A stretch of DNA of 64,000 nt, taken from positions 1 to 64,000 of the forward strand of contig CAMXWV010000013.1 of assembly GCA_947252755.1 (NCBI GenBank), given 5' to 3'. Source of the stretch: an uncultured Dermabacter sp. (GTDB taxonomy: Bacteria; Actinomycetota; Actinomycetes; Actinomycetales; Dermabacteraceae). The position numbers and the translations under genes are program-made. The notes below the pieces were generated by a model. That model ran no database searches and had not been told where the DNA came from. It was given only the letters and a program-made list of their open reading frames with translations. Each line of letters starts with the position of its first letter. Positions within the stretch are counted from its first letter, which is position 1. This document shows positions 35,966 through 44,520 of this stretch, piece by piece.

Positions 35966-37711
35966 ATGACGCTCATCGACCTCCCCGCCGGCCTCGACCT
36001 CGGCGCCCTGCGCACCCTCGCCGCCGGCCCGAAACTCTCCTGCGAACAGGTCCTTCCTGATGGGAATGTGCCCGCGATCTCGTACCTGCGGGTCTCCACC
36101 AAGGACCAGGCCACCCGTAACGGTCTCGAAGAAGGCCTCTCCATTCCGGCGCAGCGCGACGCCGCGCAGCGCAAGGCCGACCAGCTGAACGCGGTCATCG
36201 TGGCGGAGTTCATCGAGCCCGGCGAGTCCGGGAAGACCGCCCGCCGCAAAGCGCTCCAGGAGATGCTGGATTACCTCACCGAGCACCCTGTCCGGTACTG
36301 CATCATCAACAAGGTCGACCGCATCGCCCGCAACCGGCTCGATGACGCGATCATCCACGCCACCCTCCGCCAGGCCGGGGTCACGCTCGTGTCCGTCATG
36401 GAGAACATCGACGAGACGCCCTCGGGGATGCTGATGCACGGCATCATGGCCTCGATCGCCGAGTTCTACAGCCTGAACCTCGCCCAGGAGGTCACCAAGG
36501 GGCTCGTGCAGAAGGCCACGATCGGCGGCACCCCGCACCGGGCGCCCATCGGCTACCTCAACATCCGCACCACCGATGCGGGCGGGCGCGAGGTCCGCGA
36601 GGTGCGACTCGACCCCGACCGGTGTGAGCTGATCCGGTTCGTGTTCACCGCCTATGCCACCGGCGACTGGTCGCTATCCAAGCTCGCCCGCGAGCTGGAG
36701 ACCCGCGGACTCACCACCCGGCCCACGCCGTCGTTCCCCGCGAAGCCGGTCACCACGACCGCGCTGCACAAGATCCTCACCAACCCCTACTACCAGGGCA
36801 TCGTCACCTTCCGCGACGTGACCTACCCCGGCACGCACGATCCGCTCGTGACGCCGGAGACGTTCGAGCAGGTGCAGACGATCCTCCAGCAGAACCACGT
36901 CGTCGGCGACAAGCCCCAGAAGTACGACCACTACCTCAAAGGCTCGATCTACTGCGGCTGCGGGAAGCGGCTCATGTTCGAGCGTCCCCGCAACCACCAG
37001 GGCGTCGCCTACGACTACTTCACCTGCACCGGCCGCCGGTTCAAGCGCAACAACTGCCAGCGCACCGCCATCCTCACCCACCGCGTCGAGCAGTCCATCG
37101 AGGCCGGCTACCAGGACATCTCCCTCAGCCCTAGCGAGGCAGCGCAGGTCCAGGGCGTGCTCGGGCAGGTGTTCGACACCCTCTCCGAATCCACCAGCGA
37201 TGAGAAGAAGCTCCTCGCCGGGCAGAAGGCCAAGCTCGAAGCCGAACAGGTCAAGCTCCTCCAAGCCCACTACGCCGACGCGATCCCGCTCGACCTGCTC
37301 AAGACCGAGCAAGACCGCATCCGCGCGAGCCTGCAAGCGATCACCGGTCGGCTCGACACGTTGGAGACGACCTACGACAAGGCCAAGGTCGGGCTCGATG
37401 CGATCCTCGGGCTCCTCACCGACATCGGCGACGTCTACGCCAAGGCCGAACCCTCCGAGCGGCGGATGCTCAACCGGGCACTGTTCGACCGCATCACCAT
37501 CGATGACGAGGACGAGGCCGCCCTCCAACCGACCGAAGCGATCCAGACCATCCTGGCCATCGGCCCCAGGCCACACAACGAAAGAACCTTGCCCCGCGAT
37601 GATGCGGGGCAAGGTTCGAACGTTCAACTTTACGTGGAGGTAAGGGGATTCGAACCCCTGACCTTCTGCATGCCATGCAGACGCGCTACCAACTGCGCCA
37701 TACCCCCGTGA
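35966..37711 (+). CDS. large serine recombinase (integrase) reading out through tRNA-Ala
   Basis: A 581-residue frame. S44 in YLRVSTKDQ is the catalytic serine; QRDAAQRKADQ and KVDRIARNRLDD complete the resolvase domain. A recombinase domain (LVQKATIGGTPHRAPIGYLN), a zinc ribbon (YCGCGKRLMFE, TCTGRRFKRNNC) and a coiled-coil region (residues 405-490) follow. Such enzymes insert and excise elements. The last ~45 residues are not native: a 14-bp hairpin (37584-37617) and the antisense of tRNA-Ala (VRGFEPLTFCMPCRRATNCAIPP) are read through to the first stop at 37709-37711. The chromosome-element joint therefore lies at its 3' end. The 165 bases upstream hold two small hairpins and no gene. Confidence 0.88.
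   Translation: MTLIDLPAGLDLGALRTLAAGPKLSCEQVLPDGNVPAISYLRVSTKDQATRNGLEEGLSIPAQRDAAQRKADQLNAVIVAEFIEPGESGKTARRKALQEMLDYLTEHPVRYCIINKVDRIARNRLDDAIIHATLRQAGVTLVSVMENIDETPSGMLMHGIMASIAEFYSLNLAQEVTKGLVQKATIGGTPHRAPIGYLNIRTTDAGGREVREVRLDPDRCELIRFVFTAYATGDWSLSKLARELETRGLTTRPTPSFPAKPVTTTALHKILTNPYYQGIVTFRDVTYPGTHDPLVTPETFEQVQTILQQNHVVGDKPQKYDHYLKGSIYCGCGKRLMFERPRNHQGVAYDYFTCTGRRFKRNNCQRTAILTHRVEQSIEAGYQDISLSPSEAAQVQGVLGQVFDTLSESTSDEKKLLAGQKAKLEAEQVKLLQAHYADAIPLDLLKTEQDRIRASLQAITGRLDTLETTYDKAKVGLDAILGLLTDIGDVYAKAEPSERRMLNRALFDRITIDDEDEAALQPTEAIQTILAIGPRPHNERTLPRDDAGQGSNVQLYVEVRGFEPLTFCMPCRRATNCAIPP
37584..37617 (-). terminator. 14-bp hairpin between integrase and tRNA-Ala
   Basis: A perfect 14-bp stem (GAACCTTGCCCCGC, loop GATGAT, complement). 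Read leftward it is followed by TTTCGTT, so it can terminate the tRNA-Ala transcript. Its left arm contains the 12-bp sequence repeated at 2117. Confidence 0.75.
37585..37596 (+). repeat. candidate right attachment repeat
   Basis: AACCTTGCCCCG, identical to 2117-2128 and in the same orientation, at the extreme 3' end of the integrase frame. The two copies would bracket a 35.5-kb element. The copy is also one arm of a terminator hairpin, so coincidence or convergence is possible. Confidence 0.35.
37635..37707 (-). tRNA. tRNA-Ala (anticodon GGC)
   Basis: A 73-base cloverleaf on the minus strand. Acceptor GGGGGTA pairs with TACCTCC (one G-T), D-stem GCGC, anticodon stem TCTGC/GCAGA with loop ATGGCAT (GGC at the centre), and T-arm AGGGG-TTCGAAT-CCCCT. 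The discriminator is A and CCA is not encoded. A TACTAT at 37743-37748 (minus strand) is a plausible -10. A small hairpin (37719-37734) lies in the leader. The gene marks the chromosomal side of the element. Confidence 0.95.
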
Positions 37712-37860
37712 GGATTGCCGCTCGCTTCCGAGCGACTTCTCTATAGTACACAGCGGTCACGGTGGAGAGAAATCGGCACTGGGGCTGTGTGACCGCTCCC
37801 TCAGCGCGTTCAGCGCCCGTCCACTGCGTCAGCAGATCAGTCGCTGTTCGGCGGCTGTTT

Positions 37861-38490
37861 CTATGCTCTGACCTGCGGTGGAAGGTTGTGGGACACGAGT
37901 CGCATCCATCCGGTGGGTGGTTCAGCGGTGGCGTATGTCAGCTCGCTCCAGTGGCAGTTCCCGATCCCGTGAAGGCCGCGGAACGCGTCTGGTTCGAGCC
38001 CGAGCATCGCGGTGATGCCCAGTGTGATCGCCGCGCCGTGAGACACCACGATCGCGCTGCCGATTGTGGGCGTGTCCGCCAGGATGTCTCGGCAGCCTTC
38101 TGCGAACCGCTCCCCCACCATGGTGCGGGACTCCACGCCCACACCCCGAACGGGATGGCCACCCACCCAGTGCGCGAACTCGCCCGGCCACTGGGCACGC
38201 ACTTCATCGCGGGTGAGGCCTTCCCATTGGCCAAAGGAGCGTTCAAGAAAGCGCGGGTCAGTCACGACGTCAACACCGAGCGCGTCGGCAATCGCCTGGG
38301 CGGTATCAGCAGCCCGCCCGAGTGGTGAGGCGAACACGGCGCTCACATGCTCCAGATCCGCAAAGGCCTGCGCCGCTTGGGCTGCCTGTTCGTGTCCGGT
38401 CTGGTTCAGGGGAATATCAACCTGGCCTTGCAGGCGGCGCTCCACATTGTGATCGGTTTGGCCGTGGCGAACCAGGATCAGTCGGGTCAT
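37861..38490 (-). CDS. histidine phosphatase / phosphoglycerate mutase-like protein
   Basis: A 209-residue protein with the phosphohistidine motif LVRHGQT (H9), ASPLGRAADTA, the acid-base Glu in ERSFGQWEGL, and VVSHGAAI. Proteins of this size next to rsfS and nadD are often annotated as phosphoglycerate mutase; the true substrate may be a small phosphomonoester. Its ATG overlaps the RsfS stop (ATGA), so it is in the nadD-rsfS operon. It is the last gene before the tRNA. Confidence 0.88.
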   Translation of the reverse strand: MTRLILVRHGQTDHNVERRLQGQVDIPLNQTGHEQAAQAAQAFADLEHVSAVFASPLGRAADTAQAIADALGVDVVTDPRFLERSFGQWEGLTRDEVRAQWPGEFAHWVGGHPVRGVGVESRTMVGERFAEGCRDILADTPTIGSAIVVSHGAAITLGITAMLGLEPDAFRGLHGIGNCHWSELTYATAEPPTGWMRLVSHNLPPQVRA

Positions 38491-38915
38491 GCCTGGTCGG
38501 ACGCCCGATCAGCTGAGCCAACCGTTTCACTCGTATCGGCATTCGCGCCGCCGCCGTGATCAAGCTGCAGATCCACCACGGGCGCATCCCGCCACAGCCG
38601 TTCCAGCGCGTAGAACTCGCGGTCTTCAGCGTGCTGCACGTGCACCACGATGTCCGTGAAGTCCATCAGCACCCAGCGGGCGCCCGCTTCTCCCTCACGG
38701 CGCACCATCTTGTGACCGTGCTTCAGCATCTCCTCTTCGATGCCCTTCACCACGCCCTGCACTTGACGCTCCGAATCAGCCGAGGCGAGCACGAAGATAT
38801 CCGTCAGCACCATCTGCTGGGACACGTTCAGCGCAATCACGTTCTCGGCAAGGTGGTCCACAGCGGCCTGGCCGGCAATGCGCGCCATGTCAATGGATTC
38901 TTGAGGGATCGTCAC
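38487..38915 (-). CDS. rsfS: ribosomal silencing factor RsfS
   Basis: A 142-residue protein whose first 110 residues match the RsfS/Iojap family: ENVIALNVSQQMVLTDIFVLASADSERQVQ and GARWVLMDFTDIVVHVQHAEDREFYALERLW. RsfS binds ribosomal protein L14 and blocks subunit joining in starvation. The C-terminal ~30 residues are an acidic extension. It sits downstream of nadD, as is usual in actinobacteria, and is coupled to the phosphatase gene. Confidence 0.93.
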   Translation of the reverse strand: MTIPQESIDMARIAGQAAVDHLAENVIALNVSQQMVLTDIFVLASADSERQVQGVVKGIEEEMLKHGHKMVRREGEAGARWVLMDFTDIVVHVQHAEDREFYALERLWRDAPVVDLQLDHGGGANADTSETVGSADRASDQA

Positions 38916-38979
38916 GGGGAATGAACTCCAAGGGGTCGTCTTGAGGGGAACAGGTGAACTGGCAGGCGGGTGGGTCGTG

Positions 38980-40365
38980 TCAGAACAGTGCAGGCGGGGC
39001 CAGCGGGGACGATTCGAGCTCAGGTGGAGACAGCGCTGCCAGCACCGCCCCCGAGGATTCTCCTGCTGAGTTCACTACGCCGGGGCCGATCACGCCCATC
39101 ACGAGCAGCAGGATCACCACGAGCAGCGCCACCACGACCAGGACCCAGGTGACCCACGTGCCCACGCCCACACCGGTACGGGCCGGCTTGTTGAGAACAG
39201 TGCCGGTGAAGCGGGGAGCTGGGCGCGGATCCGGCGCATGCTCTCGGGAGAGCTCGCCGAACTCTGCACCGTCAACTGCCCGGCCCATGGCCAGCGGCGG
39301 ACTGGTCCACACATCACTGGATGTCTCATCCACCGGCGCTGGCGACGGTGCTTCAGCACGCGGCGCTGCCGCGTCAACGCGGGTTGCGGGCTCGTCAAAA
39401 CGTGAAGCGGGCGCCTGAGCGCGCGCAACCGACTCATCAATGCGCGTGGCGGGCTCATCAATGCGCGTGGCCGGCTCGTCGGCGCGCGGATCGGCCTCCA
39501 CCGGGTCCCGGGCAGGGTCCTCAGCGCCGAGCTCCGGATCCACCGGGCCGTTCTCCGCCACGGGGATCGACTCCGGGTTATACACAAGACCAGCCGGCTT
39601 AGTGTCCGCCTGGGCAGAACCCTGAGTATCACGACCCTGCGCACCACGACTCGGGGCGTCACCCTGGGCAGAGCCCTGAGCGCGTGCGGCCTGGTGCTCC
39701 TCGGCCTCATCGGAAACCGCGTCAACCAGTGCTTCTTCCGCGCGGTCATCCGGCTCAGGTTCCACGGATGCGGTCTGCACCGCTTCTTCTGTGGTCTGGT
39801 TCTTGAGCCGCTTCTCGTAGGCGGCAAGCTCTGACGGGTCGAACGCCGTGGTGTCCGTGGCGTTCGCAGTCTCAATATCGTAATCGGGCTCTGCAGAATC
39901 TGACGCGGAGCCGGCGCTGATCACGTCCACGTTCGCGTTCGGCGCCACCACCGGTTTCTTCCGGCCGAACAGGCCCCACCCGGACTTCTTCTTCGGGGTG
40001 GGATCACCAACCACCGCGGAGCCATCCCCGCCGGGGGACGCGTCGTACGAGCTGGCGGACGGCCCACCGAACTGGCCGGTGGAGAAGGTGGAGAATGCGG
40101 ACTGGCCGCCAGCAGCGGTGGACTGGCTGCTGGGGGCAGCTGACTGGCCCGTAGCGCCCTGGATGAACGGGCGGTTGCCCGCCAGGGTGCGTGCTTCGAA
40201 GCGCTCCATGACCGGCATGGGCGAGTCGAACGGTGGGATCGCTACCGAGGAGCGGCGCACGAGCAGAGCACCCGTGCTGCCGCGACGGCGACCGCTGGTT
40301 TCCTCATTCATCGCGCGGGCGCGGCGGGCACGCCGCCCGCCGGTCAGGCTCTCGTCAGCTGTCAT
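38980..40365 (-). CDS. hypothetical protein with low-complexity repeats and one membrane helix
   Basis: A 461-residue protein. The N-terminus is basic (RRARRAR). The middle is Ser/Gly/Gln-rich, then acidic, and holds DEPATR-type repeats around residues 310-350; the underlying DNA repeats around 39438-39477. One hydrophobic helix (WVTWVLVVVALLVVILLLVMGVI) lies near residues 415-440. The short C-terminus is outside or inside depending on topology. The start, ATG 40365, overlaps the end of nadD and follows AGGAAGTGA, so it is part of the nadD-rsfS transcript. Function unknown. Confidence 0.72.
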   Translation of the reverse strand: MTADESLTGGRRARRARAMNEETSGRRRGSTGALLVRRSSVAIPPFDSPMPVMERFEARTLAGNRPFIQGATGQSAAPSSQSTAAGGQSAFSTFSTGQFGGPSASSYDASPGGDGSAVVGDPTPKKKSGWGLFGRKKPVVAPNANVDVISAGSASDSAEPDYDIETANATDTTAFDPSELAAYEKRLKNQTTEEAVQTASVEPEPDDRAEEALVDAVSDEAEEHQAARAQGSAQGDAPSRGAQGRDTQGSAQADTKPAGLVYNPESIPVAENGPVDPELGAEDPARDPVEADPRADEPATRIDEPATRIDESVARAQAPASRFDEPATRVDAAAPRAEAPSPAPVDETSSDVWTSPPLAMGRAVDGAEFGELSREHAPDPRPAPRFTGTVLNKPARTGVGVGTWVTWVLVVVALLVVILLLVMGVIGPGVVNSAGESSGAVLAALSPPELESSPLAPPALF

Positions 40366-40966
40366 CGCCGTCACTTCCTGTGTAGAGGGCGTACTTGTTG
40401 ATGTACTGCACAACACCATCGGGGACCAGGTACCACACGGGCTCACCGCTCGTCACGCGCGCACGGCAGTCCGTGGAGCTGATCGCCATTGCCGGCACCT
40501 CGATCAATGTCACCTTATCCGCGGGCAAACCCTGACTCTGCAGGTCATGCCCAGGCCGGGTGACGCCCACGAAATGCGCGAGCTCAAAGATCTCCTCGTG
40601 GTTCTTCCAGGTGAGGATGTTGGTGAGCGCGTCTGCACCGGTGATGAAGAACAGGTCATCGTTCGGGTACTGCTGCTTCAGGTCGCGCAGCGTGTCGATC
40701 GTGTACGTCTGCCCCGGGCGTTCAATGTCCACGCGGGACACGGTGAACCGCGGGTTCGCTGCGGTGGCCACCACCGTCATCAGGTAGCGGTGCTCCGGGT
40801 CGGAGATCTGCGTGCCTTCCTTCTGCCACGGGCGGCCCGTGGGAACGAAGATCACCTCGTCCAGGTCGAACACGGACTGGACTTCGGATGCGGCCACCAA
40901 GTGGCCGTGATGGATGGGATCAAACGTCCCGCCCATCACACCCAGGCGTCGGCGCGGCTGTGTCAT
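40355..40966 (-). CDS. nadD: nicotinate-nucleotide adenylyltransferase
   Basis: A 203-residue nucleotidyltransferase. GVMGGTFDPIHHGHLVAA contains the HxGH-type ATP site, and ISSTDCRARV the C-terminal signature. The enzyme adenylates nicotinate mononucleotide in NAD synthesis, in the cytoplasm. It follows a small membrane protein gene and precedes the repeat protein and rsfS on the same strand. Confidence 0.94.
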   Translation of the reverse strand: MTQPRRRLGVMGGTFDPIHHGHLVAASEVQSVFDLDEVIFVPTGRPWQKEGTQISDPEHRYLMTVVATAANPRFTVSRVDIERPGQTYTIDTLRDLKQQYPNDDLFFITGADALTNILTWKNHEEIFELAHFVGVTRPGHDLQSQGLPADKVTLIEVPAMAISSTDCRARVTSGEPVWYLVPDGVVQYINKYALYTGSDGDDS

Positions 40967-40994
40967 ACGCTCAGCAGCTCACTGATCGCGGCGG

Positions 40995-41198
40995 TCAGCG
41001 CCGGCGATTCTCCTTGTGTGCGCGCTCCACCTCAGCCACAGTCTTCGCCTCAGCAGACGGCTCCTGGTGGATGCCGGAGAACAGGAACGTGACGCCGAGC
41101 ATGACCATCAGGATGATGAACGCGCCGATGCCGATGACCGCCGGATGCACGCCGTGCGAGGCCTCTGCCTCAGCAGCTGCCGCAAGAATCTGGTACAC
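40995..41198 (-). CDS. small single-helix membrane protein
   Basis: A 67-residue protein with one helix (PAVIGIGAFIILMVMLGVTFLFSG) and a basic, charged C-terminus. The start is GTG 41198 with AAAGG about 14 bases upstream. Small proteins of this type between proA and nadD are common in related actinobacteria; function unknown. The 207-base gap upstream toward proA holds only a weak hairpin at 41282-41299. Confidence 0.75.
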   Translation of the reverse strand: MYQILAAAAEAEASHGVHPAVIGIGAFIILMVMLGVTFLFSGIHQEPSAEAKTVAEVERAHKENRRR

Positions 41199-41405
41199 GT
41201 TTGAAGAACCTTTCCATGATCAGGCCGCCCCCTGCGGGACATATCGGCCATTGTTCCATACCTACCCCACAATGGCGGGTGGCACACGGCGGCGTGTGCG
41301 CCGCTGTTGCGCGCCCGCGGCGACCGTGGCGCGTCGCCCAGGCGGTTAGCCCTCGCGGGCTGCGGGTACGTCGGGGCGGGCTCGGGTTGCGAGGCGGGGC
41401 GGGGT

Positions 41406-42734
41406 TCATGTGCGCACGTGGCCTTCGCCGTGCACCACCCATTTCGTGCTGGTCAGCTCCGGCAGCGCCATCGGGCCACGCGCGTGCAGCTTCTGCGTGG
41501 AGATTCCGATCTCGGCGCCGAAGCCGAACTCGCCGCCGTCGCTGAACCGGGAGGACGCATTCACCATCACCACCGCGGCATCCACACCCTGCACGAATGC
41601 GCGCTCACTGCGCACATCGTTGGTGAGGATCACTTCGGTGTGCCCGGAGGTGAACCGGCGGATGTGCTCGATCGCCTCTTCCACGCTGTCCACGATTTTC
41701 ACCGCCAGCTCCATCGCCAGGAACTCGGTGGCGTAGGCGTCGTCCGACGCGGGCTCCACTGTGACGCCCTCGCGCTGCAGCATCGGCGCGGCGAGCTCAT
41801 CCGCATGGAAGCGAACACCATGCCCGGAACCAAGACGCTCAGCCACCTGCGGCAGCAGCTGGTCTGCGATTGCGCGGTGCACGATGAGATTCTCCATCGC
41901 ATTGCACACCCCGATCCGCTGGGTTTTCGCGTTTTCGATGATCGCGAGCGCGTCGTCCAGATCGGCCGACGCGTCCACGAACGTGTGCGTGTTCCCCGTC
42001 CCGGTCTCGATCACGGGCACCAGGGATTCGTTGACCACGCGCTGAATGAGGCCGGCTCCGCCGCGCGGGATCAGCACATCAACCAGGCCTCGGGCTCGCA
42101 TCAGCGCGCCCACCCCGTCCCGACCGAACTCATCAATGCCGCAAATGAGGTCTTCCGGCAGGCCATGCTCGGCGAGCACGGAGCGCATCGACGCGATCAG
42201 GGTGGTGTTCGAGTTGAGCGCTGCCGACCCGCCGCGCAGCACCACGGCATTGCCGGCTTTCAGGGCAAGGCCGGCGGCGTCCACGGTGACGTTGGGCCGG
42301 GCTTCGTAGACCATGCCGATCACGCCGAGCGGCACCCGCACCTGGGTGAGCTGTAGCCCGTTCGCCAGGGTGGACCCGCGCAGCACCTCCCCCACTGGGT
42401 CAGGCAGTGTGGCAGCGGTGCGCAGCTGGTCTGCGATGCTCGTGAGCCGTTCCGCGTTGAGAGCGAGCCTGTCACGCAGGCCCGGGTCGATGTTGTTCTC
42501 ATCGGCGCGTGCCAGGTCTTGGGCGTTTGCCTCCAGGATCGTGGTCACGTCCTGTTCGAGACGGTCTGCCATGGCGATCAGCAGGGCGTCCTTTTCAGCT
42601 CGTGACAGTGCGGCAAGGGCTGGCTGGGCGTTTTTCGCGCGGCTCGCGATCTCGCGCACGGCGCGCTCGGTTTCGGGACCGATGGCGGCGCCGCCCTTGG
42701 CGCTGGGGGTGCTGGTGGCGGAAGTCTCAGTCAT
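41406..42734 (-). CDS. proA: gamma-glutamyl phosphate reductase
   Basis: A 442-residue aldehyde-dehydrogenase-fold enzyme. The conserved segments include GVIGMVYEARPNVTVDAAGLALKAGNAVVLRGG, LIPRGGAGLIQ and the catalytic Cys region KTQRIGVCNAMENLIVH. It makes glutamate semialdehyde, step two of proline synthesis. Its partner proB is 3.7 kb away on the same strand instead of adjacent; four unrelated genes lie between. Confidence 0.95.
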   Translation of the reverse strand: MTETSATSTPSAKGGAAIGPETERAVREIASRAKNAQPALAALSRAEKDALLIAMADRLEQDVTTILEANAQDLARADENNIDPGLRDRLALNAERLTSIADQLRTAATLPDPVGEVLRGSTLANGLQLTQVRVPLGVIGMVYEARPNVTVDAAGLALKAGNAVVLRGGSAALNSNTTLIASMRSVLAEHGLPEDLICGIDEFGRDGVGALMRARGLVDVLIPRGGAGLIQRVVNESLVPVIETGTGNTHTFVDASADLDDALAIIENAKTQRIGVCNAMENLIVHRAIADQLLPQVAERLGSGHGVRFHADELAAPMLQREGVTVEPASDDAYATEFLAMELAVKIVDSVEEAIEHIRRFTSGHTEVILTNDVRSERAFVQGVDAAVVMVNASSRFSDGGEFGFGAEIGISTQKLHARGPMALPELTSTKWVVHGEGHVRT

Positions 42735-42744
42735 GCCGCCCAGT

Positions 42745-43272
42745 CTAGGCAGAGAGCATCGGGCGGCTCAGGCAGGTCCGGGGGTTGAAGAGGCCGCGCT
42801 GCGCCTGTTCCGCTTCCGCCTGAGCATCCCGCACTTCGCTATAGAAGCGGTGATTCGGTTCAACTACCACGGCCACGCCGAGGCCGTGGCGGGCGATTTC
42901 CGCATTCACGAGCGAACCGTTTTCTCGCACCCCGGCAAGGGTGCGGCCGTAGCGGTCCGTGCGGGACGCGTCGTACTCCAGGGTCACTGTGGTGCCGGGT
43001 GGGAGGCGCTGTTCAAGCCATGCGGAGGCTTCGGGGCCGAGACATTCGACGGTTTCGCCGGGTTTCTTGGTTTCGGGGGTGTCGATGTTGAGCAGGCGGA
43101 TGGTGGTGTGGGTGCCGTTGATGTCCGCTATGAGGGTGTCTCCGTCGATGATGCGGACGATGGCTGCTCTGGTGGGTGGATGTTCGGCGTGCGGCCCGGT
43201 GTTGAGGAGGCCGTGGTTGATGGCGAAGGTGAGGGCTGCGCCGGTGATGACGGCCAGGATGAACCCGACCAC
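42745..43272 (-). CDS. thermonuclease-like (SNase) secreted or anchored nuclease
   Basis: A 175-residue protein. One N-terminal hydrophobic helix (VGFILAVITGAALTFAI) is followed by the staphylococcal-nuclease domain: IVRIIDGDTLIADI, TIRLLNIDTPET and the active-site region RTDRYGRTLAGV. It probably cuts extracellular DNA. The start is uncertain: GTG 43272 is the first standard start, but the only good ribosome site (AAAGGA) lies upstream of an in-frame ATC at 43326, which would add 18 basic residues ahead of the helix and make a better signal sequence. Confidence 0.8.
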   Translation of the reverse strand: MVGFILAVITGAALTFAINHGLLNTGPHAEHPPTRAAIVRIIDGDTLIADINGTHTTIRLLNIDTPETKKPGETVECLGPEASAWLEQRLPPGTTVTLEYDASRTDRYGRTLAGVRENGSLVNAEIARHGLGVAVVVEPNHRFYSEVRDAQAEAEQAQRGLFNPRTCLSRPMLSA

Positions 43273-43425
43273 GAGCAGCCGATACCAGCAGGTGCGACCC
43301 TGTGGTGGGCGGGTTCGGGTGCTGATGGGGTTTGGTCCTTTCGCGTGGGCTGCTTCCCGCGACTGGGCGGTGTTGGCCCGGTTCTTGGTGCGCCTTTGAG
43401 TAGGTGCCGGCGTCCGGAAGTCTGG

Positions 43426-44520
43426 TCAGCGTCTGGTGGCGGTGCGGGTGCTGTCCATTGGCCGGGTCAGGCGTTTGGTGCGGGCTTTGTCATCTCGCGG
43501 GCCAAGCGTGGCGGTGGAGCGTTCGGGAACAACATACTCTTCCCGGGACTTCTCGTTCTCACCCACCAGGCGGGTGCTGAGGGAACGCGCGAAGATCCAC
43601 TTCGGTTCCACGCTGATTTCCACAGTGCCATCAATCTGCTGCGGTGGCCCACCGTCCACGGTGAAGGAGCCTTCGTACACCACGGTGAGGCTCATCTGGT
43701 ACCAGCCTTCATGCGCGTACGTGGACCAGATCGTGTGCTCCGGCCACGCCTCACCAGGGAACGTGGACACGATCGTGTTGCCGTCTCCAAAATCCCACCG
43801 GTATTCCACCGGGGTTGCAGTGATCACCACGTCAGAGCCAAGGATCTCAGTGTTCAGCGACTGCGGTGACCCATCAGTCCACACCGCATTCGGGTAGTTC
43901 ACCGGAATGTAATCCCACCCGGGCCCAAGCGTGGTCTCCGGCGGCGTGATCACCAGCTCACCAAACCCAGTCTCATGCGAGGAAACAGTGACCACAGGCT
44001 CAGCTGCCGGAGCCATGCCAGGAGCCTGCACCGGTAAAGCTGACCGCCCAGCCGGCGCACTGGTTGACGGGCCTGCTGGCGCATCGCACGTGTTCCCCAT
44101 CAACCGCTTGAAGGCACTGCCGACGCCAACACCGGCACAAAAGCCAATCGGACTTCCGGCATTGGGCTCGGAACCAGAGGCGTTCCGCCCATAACGAGCG
44201 CCGCTCCCACCGTGACGAAGGGAGCCATGGGAGCGTGACGATGGTTTCCCATGCCCAGCGCTGGAGTTTCTTGACGTGTTCGACTTGGTACGCTTGGACG
44301 ACGACGCCGGGCTGCCCTTGTGAGAAATTTCCCGCGACGAGGTATTTCGCTGTTGAACGATCATTGTATCTTGAGTTACGCCAGATTCGAGATTCCGGCT
44401 CTCATCGTCACCTTCAGCCCGTGATTCGGGGAGCGCGACCAACACATGAAGGGCCAGCACGAAAATACTAACGCACACGCCGAGGGACTGCCACCACAGG
44501 CTCCCCCTTCTACTTCTCAT
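43426..44520 (-). CDS. secreted protein with PKD-type domain
   Basis: A 364-residue protein with a signal sequence (residues 1-35, LGVCVSIFVLALHVLVALPESRA), a Ser/Arg/Gly-rich linker, and a PKD-like fold near residues 215-330 (YRWDFGDGNTIVSTFPGEAWPEHTIWSTYAHEGWYQMSLTV). PKD domains mediate extracellular binding. The C-terminus is basic with no anchor motif. The start ATG 44520 overlaps the upstream lipoprotein gene's end by 11 bases, so they form an operon. GC is lower than the neighbours. Confidence 0.72.
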   Translation of the reverse strand: MRSRRGSLWWQSLGVCVSIFVLALHVLVALPESRAEGDDESRNLESGVTQDTMIVQQRNTSSREISHKGSPASSSKRTKSNTSRNSSAGHGKPSSRSHGSLRHGGSGARYGRNASGSEPNAGSPIGFCAGVGVGSAFKRLMGNTCDAPAGPSTSAPAGRSALPVQAPGMAPAAEPVVTVSSHETGFGELVITPPETTLGPGWDYIPVNYPNAVWTDGSPQSLNTEILGSDVVITATPVEYRWDFGDGNTIVSTFPGEAWPEHTIWSTYAHEGWYQMSLTVVYEGSFTVDGGPPQQIDGTVEISVEPKWIFARSLSTRLVGENEKSREEYVVPERSTATLGPRDDKARTKRLTRPMDSTRTATRR

